Source: an uncultured Eubacterium sp. (GTDB lineage Bacteria; Bacillota; Clostridia; Peptostreptococcales; Anaerovoracaceae). From it: a stretch of 16,546 nucleotides of DNA. Positions 1 through 5,611 of the stretch are shown here, in pieces. The stretch covers positions 1-16,546 of the forward strand of contig CAJJPZ010000036.1 of assembly GCA_905193765.1 (NCBI GenBank). The letters run 5' to 3'. The notes below the pieces were generated by a model, which was not told the origin of the DNA, ran no database searches, and saw only the letters and a program-made list of their open reading frames with translations. The position numbers and the translations under genes were made by a program. Position 1 is the stretch's first letter. Each line of letters starts with the position of its first letter.

Positions 1-55
1 CTCCGATAGTTCCGATCGGTGTTCTGCAGCCTGCTACGATTACTACGTTTCTCAT
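1..55 (-). CDS. Acetyl-CoA acetyltransferase (thiolase), N-terminal fragment
   Basis: Only the first 18 codons are in the window; the gene runs off the left edge. The peptide MRNVVIVAGCRTPIGTIG matches the conserved N-terminus of type II (biosynthetic) thiolases, which begin with a beta strand followed by an RTPIG motif. These enzymes condense two acetyl-CoA to acetoacetyl-CoA, the first step towards butyrate in Clostridia. An AGGAGG ribosome binding site sits 8 bases before the ATG. The gene lies 49 bases downstream of proC on the same strand with no clear terminator between, so it is probably the next gene of the dehydratase operon. A TATAAT-like hexamer at 89-94 could give a weak extra promoter, but no good -35 accompanies it. 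The active-site cysteine and histidine lie outside the window, so only the family call is safe. Confidence 0.7.
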   Translation of the reverse strand, partial: MRNVVIVAGCRTPIGTIG

Positions 56-104
56 ATCTGTTTTCCTCCTGATTTTTTTGAATCCTTGATTATATTGTTA
101 TTAT

Positions 105-914
105 TTATTCAGCGTTTATCTCTTTGAACCTCTTCATGGATGCTCGGAATCCTTCTTTGACGTCATCCATGAATCCGTTTTCCAGCAGCGTGTTCACTGC
201 TTCTATAGTCACTCCTCCTGGGGAGCATACATCCTCACAGAGCTCTTTCGCAGTTTTGTTGCTGTCCAGCACCATCTTTGCAGCTCCCGAGACAGCCTGT
301 GCTGCGAATATCCTGGCTTCCTTCTCAGGCATGCCGAATTCCATGGCAGCCTGCATCAGTGCCTCGATGTACATATATGTGTATGCCGGACTGCTCCCGC
401 TGACCCCGCCGACACATCCCATCAGAGACTCGTCTATCTCCTCAGTGATACCTATTGAATCCAATATCTCTCTTACCTTTGCAAAGTCTTCGTCTGTGAT
501 GTTGCCGTTCCTGCATACTGCGGTCATAGCCTCTCCGACACTGGCCGGTGTGTTCGGCATTATCCTGATTATCCTGGCGTCTCTGCCCAGACTTTCTGCT
601 ATGACGTCCATGGTCACTCCACCAGTCACCATGGAAACCACTGTCTTGTCGCTGGTGTATGACTGAGCCATTTCCTCCAGCACTCCTGAAACGATCTGGG
701 GCTTGACTCCGATGAAGATGATCTCTGAAAGTCTGCAAAGCTCGCCGATATCGCTGCAGAAACGGATATCACTGACTTTTGCTTTTATAGCGCTGCGGCT
801 CTTTTCACTGGGATCGAATGCCATGAGCTCACTGCCTGCTGCATTCGTTGATGCTGCAAAGTCCGCCAGTATGGCTCCTCCCATGTTTCCTGTTCCTATG
901 AATCCGATTTTCAT
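105..914 (-). CDS. proC: Pyrroline-5-carboxylate reductase
   Basis: Reduces 1-pyrroline-5-carboxylate to L-proline with NAD(P)H, the last step of proline synthesis, in the cytoplasm. The 269-residue length is normal for the family. The N-terminal Rossmann nucleotide-binding loop is GFIGTGNMG (residues 4-12). MPNTP is at 119-123, and the C-terminal dimerisation/active-site signature is visible as GVSGSSPAYTYMYIEAL (170-186) followed by CSPGGVTIEAV (230-240). The ATG is preceded by AAAGGAGAAAATC, a good ribosome binding site. It lies 37 bases behind the dehydratase activator, so it is probably co-transcribed with the dehydratase genes. That is an odd partner for an anabolic gene; proline is, however, both a product and a major electron acceptor in Stickland fermenters. 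Function is confident; the operon role is inference. Confidence 0.95.
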   Translation of the reverse strand: MKIGFIGTGNMGGAILADFAASTNAAGSELMAFDPSEKSRSAIKAKVSDIRFCSDIGELCRLSEIIFIGVKPQIVSGVLEEMAQSYTSDKTVVSMVTGGVTMDVIAESLGRDARIIRIMPNTPASVGEAMTAVCRNGNITDEDFAKVREILDSIGITEEIDESLMGCVGGVSGSSPAYTYMYIEALMQAAMEFGMPEKEARIFAAQAVSGAAKMVLDSNKTAKELCEDVCSPGGVTIEAVNTLLENGFMDDVKEGFRASMKRFKEINAE

Positions 915-951
915 GATTTTCTCCTTTCACTGCTCATGTGATGCGGATCCC

Positions 952-1722
952 TCATTTGTCGAGGTCCATCGCGTACACGGCAGCTCCCAGTGCGCCTATG
1001 GTCTGCGGGCTCTGAGGTATGATGACCGGCATTCCTATGCGTTCCTCCAGCGCCTTTGCAACGCTGCGGTTGAGCGCCACGCCTCCTGTCATCACGACGT
1101 CCGGGGCCACGCCGACTCTCTTGCAGAGTCCTTCCACTCTTTCAGCTATGGATCTGTGCGCTCCCATGGCGACGTCTTCAGGCTTCTTGCCTTCCGCCAG
1201 CTGTGATATCACCTCCGACTCCGCGAAGACGGTACATGTGCTGCTTATGGTCACTGCCTCTGTGCTTTTTTCCGCCAGCCCCGGCAGTTCGGACAAACTG
1301 CAGTCCAGCACCCGGGCCATGACTTCAAGGAACCTTCCAGTACCTGCTGCACATTTCTCATTCATTGTGAAGTTATCTACTCTGCCGTCCGCTGCCAGTC
1401 TTATCACCTTTGCATCCTGCCCTCCGATATCTATGATCGTTCTGGCGCTGCTGCAGAGTTTCGCGACTCCTCTGGCGTGACAGCTTATTTCTGTTATCTG
1501 TTTATCGGCTCCTGTGAAGATCATCCTCCCGTAGCCTGTCACTACTGTTTTTCTTATATCGCCGGCTGATATCCCTGCCAGCTCCATGACCCCGGCCACT
1601 ACTTTTTCCGGGCCTTTGCTGCCTGTCCCCGTATTGACCACCGCTTCTGCGGCGACCTTCCCATCGGGACCGAGCAGCACTGCCTTTGATGACGATGATC
1701 CTATATCTATACCGAGATACAT
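952..1722 (-). CDS. 2-hydroxyacyl-CoA dehydratase activator (ATP-dependent [4Fe-4S] archerase, HgdC/HadI family)
   Basis: Family role: a homodimer with one bridging [4Fe-4S] cluster injects a high-energy electron into the dehydratase at the cost of ATP, then leaves. The 256-residue protein has an ASKHA ATPase fold: phosphate-1 loop GIDIGSSSSK (residues 4-13), phosphate-2 IDIGGQDAK (97-105) and adenosine motif MTGGVALN (211-218). The two cluster cysteines are in NEKCAAGTGRFLE (C124) and STCTVFAESE (C163), matching the spacing of the characterised activators. I chose the ATG at 1722 because MYLGIDIG is the usual family start and GGAAGAG lies just upstream; an in-frame ATG at 1764 would add 14 non-family residues and overlap the beta-subunit gene. 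It lies 25 bases after that gene. Which 2-hydroxyacyl-CoA is used cannot be read from the activator. Confidence 0.9.
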   Translation of the reverse strand: MYLGIDIGSSSSKAVLLGPDGKVAAEAVVNTGTGSKGPEKVVAGVMELAGISAGDIRKTVVTGYGRMIFTGADKQITEISCHARGVAKLCSSARTIIDIGGQDAKVIRLAADGRVDNFTMNEKCAAGTGRFLEVMARVLDCSLSELPGLAEKSTEAVTISSTCTVFAESEVISQLAEGKKPEDVAMGAHRSIAERVEGLCKRVGVAPDVVMTGGVALNRSVAKALEERIGMPVIIPQSPQTIGALGAAVYAMDLDK

Positions 1723-1747
1723 AAGTCTCTTCCTTTCTCTCTGATCC

Positions 1748-2881
1748 TCAGTCCAGCATCTCAACGAATCCCTGGACTCTAGTCCTGAGCTGTTCCACTG
1801 AATCCATTTGCTGTTCTATCTCCAGGTAAAGCAGCGGGATATTTTCCTCTGCCATTTTCTTCTTGATCAGCGGATAGTCGAATTCTTCAGGATCGCAGAA
1901 CTTCAGCTGGCAGAAGATAACGGCGTCTGCATCGTATTTCTTTTTCAGATCTGTCAGCAGTTCGCATCTGCTCTTCTTATCGTCGTAGAGGAAACTGCAT
2001 CCGTCCTGTTCAGAAAGGCGTTCCGCCATCCTGTGCCACGGGTCGCCGCCCTTGTCTGCCAGTGTCCTGAACTGGCGGCTTTCCTGTGCCAGATCGTCTG
2101 CGACTACCGTAAGCCCGTTTTCTTCGAATATCTCCAGCAGGCCGTCAGATTCTGCCATCAGGCCTGTAAGGATGACTTTTTTCCTGTTCTCCGTTTCAGG
2201 CTTCTCTGCCTGACGAAGTCCGTCGTTTATGATTTTTATCTTTTCTATGTAATCGGATTTGTCCATGAAATATCCGGCCTTTATTATCAGATGCCTGCTT
2301 AGAGGTGTTATGATGTCCGGACATTTTCCTGCCAGTTCCGAGAACTCCTGCATCTCTTTCCTGTATATGTCGTAAAGGTCGATAGCTTCAGTGAGCCTGC
2401 TGTCTGTTATCTCTGTTCCTGCCAGAGCTTCCAGTTCACGGCCTGTTCTTTTCAGTTCTTCTACGAAGTATTCCTTTCCTGCATCTATCTTCCTGTTCTG
2501 CGGATAGACTATCGGGATGATGTTCAGATGAGGAACGGCTACTTTCCAGTCTTCGATGATACATTTCAGCGTATCGCAGTATGATGTGATGATCACGGCT
2601 GAGAGGAAGTCGTACTTTCCTGCCAGGGCCTGCTCTGTGTTGGCTCTCATGATGGAACAGCAGAATCCCTGAAGATATTTCGCTGATCTGCTTCCTGTCA
2701 TCTGTCCTCCCCACATTCCCACAGGAAGATACCCTGCTGCGTACACTACTTCTTCCGGAGTGTAGATGGGAAAACATCCCACAGCTTTTTTCCCTGTGGC
2801 GTTCATGGCGTTTCTTACAGCTGATCCGGGATCTTTAGCTATGTTCTCGAGTTCCTGTATAGTGTCTTTCAAGTTCTTCAT
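1748..2881 (-). CDS. 2-hydroxyacyl-CoA dehydratase, beta subunit (HadC/FldC/HgdB family)
   Basis: Second subunit of the radical dehydratase that removes water from (R)-2-hydroxyacyl-CoA to give a 2-enoyl-CoA. It is 377 residues long, close to the roughly 375 of this subunit family. Conserved features are an N-terminal VGCFPIYTPEEVVYAAGYLPVG segment (residues 34-55), a Cys pair with CCSIMR (74-79), SYCDTLK (100-106) and the C-terminal FCQLKFCDPEEFDYPLIKK block (323-341). C75, C102 and C324 or C329 are the likeliest cluster ligands, although I assigned them by eye. Its ATG overlaps the stop of the alpha-subunit gene (ATGA arrangement), indicating translational coupling and 1:1 production. Substrate remains open: leucine-, phenylalanine- and other 2-hydroxyacid-derived CoA esters are all handled by close relatives. 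Confidence 0.9.
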   Translation of the reverse strand: MKNLKDTIQELENIAKDPGSAVRNAMNATGKKAVGCFPIYTPEEVVYAAGYLPVGMWGGQMTGSRSAKYLQGFCCSIMRANTEQALAGKYDFLSAVIITSYCDTLKCIIEDWKVAVPHLNIIPIVYPQNRKIDAGKEYFVEELKRTGRELEALAGTEITDSRLTEAIDLYDIYRKEMQEFSELAGKCPDIITPLSRHLIIKAGYFMDKSDYIEKIKIINDGLRQAEKPETENRKKVILTGLMAESDGLLEIFEENGLTVVADDLAQESRQFRTLADKGGDPWHRMAERLSEQDGCSFLYDDKKSRCELLTDLKKKYDADAVIFCQLKFCDPEEFDYPLIKKKMAEENIPLLYLEIEQQMDSVEQLRTRVQGFVEMLD

Positions 2882-4098
2882 TTCTTTATCGCCTTTTTCC
2901 TTTCCTCCATCATTTCTACCAGTGCCTGGATCCTTGTCTCATACTGTGCCAGCGAAAATGCTCTCGGATCTGTCTGGTCTCCGTCGAATATCACTGACGG
3001 TACACCCGTCTTCTCTGTGATTTGTCTCTGGACTTCAAACTGTCTGAAATCCATAAACTTACAGCTTCTGTTAGAGTGAAATATTATTCCATCCAGCTTG
3101 AAGTCCTCGACAATTTTGGTTATATTATCAACACCGAAATCCAAATTACGATTGACATAATTTGAGCTGTAAGCTTTCGCCATACCATCCAGATCATCAT
3201 CTTCGTAAACTATGTACCATGAGTCCGGATATGTTGATGTGACCATATTGATCCCGTATTTCTTGAGCACCTTGTATGTATCCGACAGATACGGCCAGCA
3301 TGCTATGCCGTCCCACATCACGCGATACAGCTCTGTACCCTGTTTCCACGGTCCCAGGCCTTCATTTTTCTTTGCTTCGAGTTCCTCATACCAGAGCTTG
3401 AACAGGTCTCTGCCTTCTTCGGTCCCTCTGGCGCATACTATCATCGCCATGTAGTTGAAGAGATCGAACCCGTTCAGAGGAGAAGGTACAGCTCTGGCCT
3501 GTAATGACGCTTTCTTCCACCACAGGGAAGTCTCGACTGACACTTTCATGACTTCATGGAATCTGTCGTAGTCGAATTTCTTTCCAGTTATCTGTTCCAG
3601 CTTGTCTATCGCATCCAGCAGCTGTCCCTTTATGTATCTGACATTCTGCTCGTTCACCTCATACTGGTGATTGAACGGCAGATCGAACAGTATCATAGGT
3701 ATGTCCAGTTCCCTGGCTATGTTCTCGTACCATTTGATGACTGTGTTGCAGATGTTGTTGCAGCAGAATATGAGATCAGGTCTCGGTATGTTCGCTGCTT
3801 CACACTGCTGTATATCCATATATGCGAGGTTCACCCTGGCATATGAGCATATATCAGCTGAGTATCCGTTTCCTTCGGAGTAATTGATGAACTCCTGCGC
3901 ATGCTTGCGGGCGCCTATGGCCGCTGCATGGTTCTCGGGATATACAGCATGTATGCCCATAGTCGTCAGCAGTTCCTGAGGTGATATCGATGTGCACCAT
4001 GCCACCAGTTCGCCTCTGGCCTTGCCTTCCATTGCATCTTCATAATGTTTATCAAGAAGCTCGTTCAAGAGCTGTTTCGAATTTTTCTTATCGTTCAA
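2878..4098 (-). CDS. 2-hydroxyacyl-CoA dehydratase, alpha subunit (HadB/FldB family)
   Basis: First gene of the operon and the substrate-binding subunit of the [4Fe-4S] radical dehydratase. The 406-residue length fits HadB/FldB/LcdA-type subunits (about 400-410) better than the longer HgdA subunit of 2-hydroxyglutaryl-CoA dehydratase (about 480). Visible conserved blocks: VAWCTSISPQELL (residues 32-44), VYPENHAAAIGARK (52-65), ADICSYARVN with C84, DLIFCCNNICN with C112/C113/C117, HSNRSCKFMD with C346 and the C-terminal DGDQTDPRAFS (372-382). C84, C117 and C346 are the likely cluster ligands. Translation starts at TTG (4098-4096), supported by a perfect AAGGAGGT a few bases upstream and by the absence of an alternative upstream ATG. 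No CoA-transferase or 2-hydroxyacid dehydrogenase gene accompanies it here, so those partners must lie elsewhere or be different. Confidence 0.9.
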   Translation of the reverse strand: MNDKKNSKQLLNELLDKHYEDAMEGKARGELVAWCTSISPQELLTTMGIHAVYPENHAAAIGARKHAQEFINYSEGNGYSADICSYARVNLAYMDIQQCEAANIPRPDLIFCCNNICNTVIKWYENIARELDIPMILFDLPFNHQYEVNEQNVRYIKGQLLDAIDKLEQITGKKFDYDRFHEVMKVSVETSLWWKKASLQARAVPSPLNGFDLFNYMAMIVCARGTEEGRDLFKLWYEELEAKKNEGLGPWKQGTELYRVMWDGIACWPYLSDTYKVLKKYGINMVTSTYPDSWYIVYEDDDLDGMAKAYSSNYVNRNLDFGVDNITKIVEDFKLDGIIFHSNRSCKFMDFRQFEVQRQITEKTGVPSVIFDGDQTDPRAFSLAQYETRIQALVEMMEERKKAIKK

Positions 4099-4151
4099 GG
4101 TGACCTCCTTATATTTGATTTTTAAATCGTTTCTTATTTGCCCCTTTATAA

Positions 4152-4167
4152 AGCAATTAGTGTGCCA
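4152..4167 (-). promoter_or_regulatory. Sigma-54 (RpoN/SigL) promoter of the dehydratase operon
   Basis: On the minus strand the sequence reads TTGGCAC ACTAA TTGCTT. It is an exact match to the TGGCAC-N5-TTGCW core, with GG and GC separated by the required 10 bases. The predicted transcription start near 4141 leaves a leader of about 43 bases before the TTG start at 4098. Sigma-54 promoters need an ATP-dependent enhancer-binding activator; no such gene is in the window. No good sigma-A promoter competes at this position. Sigma-54 control of amino-acid catabolic operons is known in Clostridia, which fits the downstream genes. Confidence 0.8.
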
Positions 4168-4197
4168 AACGCTGTGAAACTTATTTAAGGCAATTTA

Positions 4198-4223
4198 AAA
4201 ACCGTTATAGTTCCAACGGTTTT
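4198..4223. repeat. Short perfect inverted repeat, 9-base arms
   Basis: AAAACCGTT (4198-4206) and AACGGTTTT (4215-4223) are exact reverse complements around an 8-base centre. The repeat lies about 30-55 bases upstream of the -24 element of the dehydratase promoter. A T-run follows a few bases later on the plus strand (about 4228-4234), so it could also act as a weak plus-strand terminator, but no plus-strand gene lies behind it. An operator or DNA-bending site is equally possible. Confidence 0.55.
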
Positions 4224-4279
4224 CGAATTTTTTTATGTAATTTCGGCACGCTTACAGGCATCGTTTTTTCGACGTTTTT

Positions 4280-4327
4280 TGAGTGGATTTTCGTTCATTT
4301 TCAGAATTTTGAACTAAAATCCACTCA
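4280..4327. repeat. Long inverted repeat, candidate enhancer (upstream activating) site
   Basis: TGAGTGGATTTT (4280-4291) is the exact reverse complement of AAAATCCACTCA (4316-4327). Inside it, GTTCA (4293-4297) pairs with TGAAC (4310-4314) after one mismatch, so each arm is 18 bases with 17 matches around a 12-base centre. No T-run follows on either strand, which argues against an intrinsic terminator. Its centre is about 160 bases upstream of the predicted sigma-54 start and about 120 bases upstream of the divergent sigma-A start, which suits an activator binding site shared by both units. Confidence 0.6.
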
Positions 4328-4387
4328 GTCGCCGTGCTGACTTTTCTTAATTTTCTCCCGCATTCAGCTCAGGGCTGTTTTATGTTC

Positions 4388-4416
4388 TTGACACCCTGAA
4401 AATCAGCAATTATACT
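4388..4416 (+). promoter_or_regulatory. Sigma-A promoter of the permease/hydantoinase unit
   Basis: TTGACA (4388-4393) and TATACT (4411-4416) are separated by 17 bases, nearly a perfect consensus promoter. Transcription should begin near 4423, leaving about 95 bases of leader. A six-base inverted repeat, TCAGGG (4369-4374) and CCCTGA (4394-4399), straddles the -35 hexamer and could be a repressor operator. Confidence 0.8.
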
Positions 4417-4516
4417 ATACTCATTCTTATCATTCGAGAAGACCTTCATATATTTGTTGAATCGATTTTCTTTTATCACGGTCCCTTTACAGGACTTTAT
4501 GAAAGAAGGTTTTTTA

Positions 4517-5593
4517 ATGAATATATTCACAGCAGTGATGCTTATATTTTCTGTTACCGGACTGATCGATAAAATGTTCGGATCTAAAATGGGGCTCTCA
4601 CAGTCTTTTGACAAAGGCCTGCTTACAATGGGCACGATGTCAGCAGCTTTGACAGGTATGAGCTGTGTCGGCGTGGAGTTCATACAAGCCCATTCAGGCG
4701 ATATAATTTCAGCTATTTCTGTATTTCCTTTCGATCCTTCCGTACTGGCAGGTATGCTACTGGCGTCTGATATGGGAGGATATGCAATTTCCAGTCAACT
4801 TACGATGGACGGCAGCATGATAGTCTTTAATGGGATAATACTGTCATCGCTGTTCGGACAGTTCGTTACTTTCCAGCTGCCTGTCTTCAAAGCTTCATCC
4901 GGTGATGACGGCATGTCTGTCGTACTGAAAGGATTTATAATCGGTATCCTCGTTATACCCGTTGTCCTTTTCATATCTGGTATTCTCCTCAGGATGGCTG
5001 TCACCGATATACTAATCCAGCTAATTCCTATACTAATCATATGCCTGCTCCTTGCAGCAGGTCTTATCATGAAACCTCAGAAAACGCTGAAAGGTTTCAA
5101 TGTATTTGTATTCATAACGCAGTTCTTCGTGTACCTGACATTTCTCATAACCATTATGGGCGTGTTCATACCGCAGTGGTCCTATGTGGATGTGGAAAGT
5201 GTACACGAGATCGCACTGATAGTTCTCAAATCAACGATAATAGTATGCGGCTCTATAGTTATGTCAGAGCTTGTGCTGAGATTTTTCCGCGGTAGACTCC
5301 AGAAGATTGCTTCAAGGCTCGGCATCAACGAAGTGTCTATGATCGCAATACTCCTTAACTGCGCCACATCACTTGCAATACTGCCGCTGCTCCCGAAGAT
5401 GGACAAAAAAGGCATGATGATGAATGCAGCATTCAGTGTCAGCGGACCATATTTTCTGGGAGGTCAGCTGGGATTCGTATCCAGTGTTGTCCCTTCATCA
5501 GACGTCACAGTGTATTTCATTGCAAAGATAATATGCGGATTTTCAAGCATGCTGCTTGTTTATATTTTCTACGACAAACTATCATCTTTTTAA
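4517..5593 (+). CDS. EutH-like ethanolamine-type permease
   Basis: A 358-residue, highly hydrophobic integral membrane protein with about ten predicted membrane segments. It resembles EutH, the ethanolamine transporter/facilitator. Shared features include GLIDKMFGSKMGLSQSFDKG (residues 15-34), the GTMSAALTGMS segment (39-49), the LLASDMGGYA motif (81-90) and the C-terminal AFSVSGPYFLGGQLGF block (305-320). The start at 4517 is chosen because GAAAGAAGG lies 7 bases upstream; an in-frame ATG at 4499 would overlap that site. It is shorter than E. coli EutH (about 408), missing inter-helix and C-terminal sequence. No ethanolamine ammonia-lyase or microcompartment genes are here, so ethanolamine is not assured as the substrate. 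It is followed 18 bases later by the hydantoinase-type gene, so the transported compound is probably that enzyme's substrate or a precursor of it. Confidence 0.8.
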   Translation: MNIFTAVMLIFSVTGLIDKMFGSKMGLSQSFDKGLLTMGTMSAALTGMSCVGVEFIQAHSGDIISAISVFPFDPSVLAGMLLASDMGGYAISSQLTMDGSMIVFNGIILSSLFGQFVTFQLPVFKASSGDDGMSVVLKGFIIGILVIPVVLFISGILLRMAVTDILIQLIPILIICLLLAAGLIMKPQKTLKGFNVFVFITQFFVYLTFLITIMGVFIPQWSYVDVESVHEIALIVLKSTIIVCGSIVMSELVLRFFRGRLQKIASRLGINEVSMIAILLNCATSLAILPLLPKMDKKGMMMNAAFSVSGPYFLGGQLGFVSSVVPSSDVTVYFIAKIICGFSSMLLVYIFYDKLSSF

Positions 5594-5611
5594 TAATGAA
5601 CGGAGGTCTTT

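Larger units (their letters stand above)
4099..4516. other. Divergent intergenic regulatory region (418 bases)
   Basis: This gene-free stretch separates the leftward dehydratase operon from the rightward permease/hydantoinase unit. It is AT-rich and holds, from left to right, the dehydratase ribosome binding site, a sigma-54 promoter (4152-4167, minus), an inverted repeat (4198-4223), a longer inverted repeat (4280-4327), a sigma-A promoter (4388-4416, plus) and a leader of about 95 bases before the permease start. Only tiny open frames occur, none with a convincing ribosome binding site, and I recognise no known riboswitch. Confidence 0.8.

Noticed and set aside
2878..4098. 2-hydroxyglutaryl-CoA dehydratase alpha subunit (HgdA) as a firm name
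   Set aside because: At 406 residues it is much shorter than HgdA and nearer HadB/FldB/LcdA; the substrate cannot be fixed from sequence alone.
4198..4223. Intrinsic terminator at the AAAACCGTT/AACGGTTTT repeat
   Set aside because: No plus-strand gene lies behind it, the T-run is separated from the stem by several bases, and on the minus strand it is upstream of the promoter.
4369..4683. A 104-codon minus-strand open frame overlapping the permease start
   Set aside because: It lies antisense to the permease N-terminus, has no ribosome binding site and would cover the sigma-A promoter.
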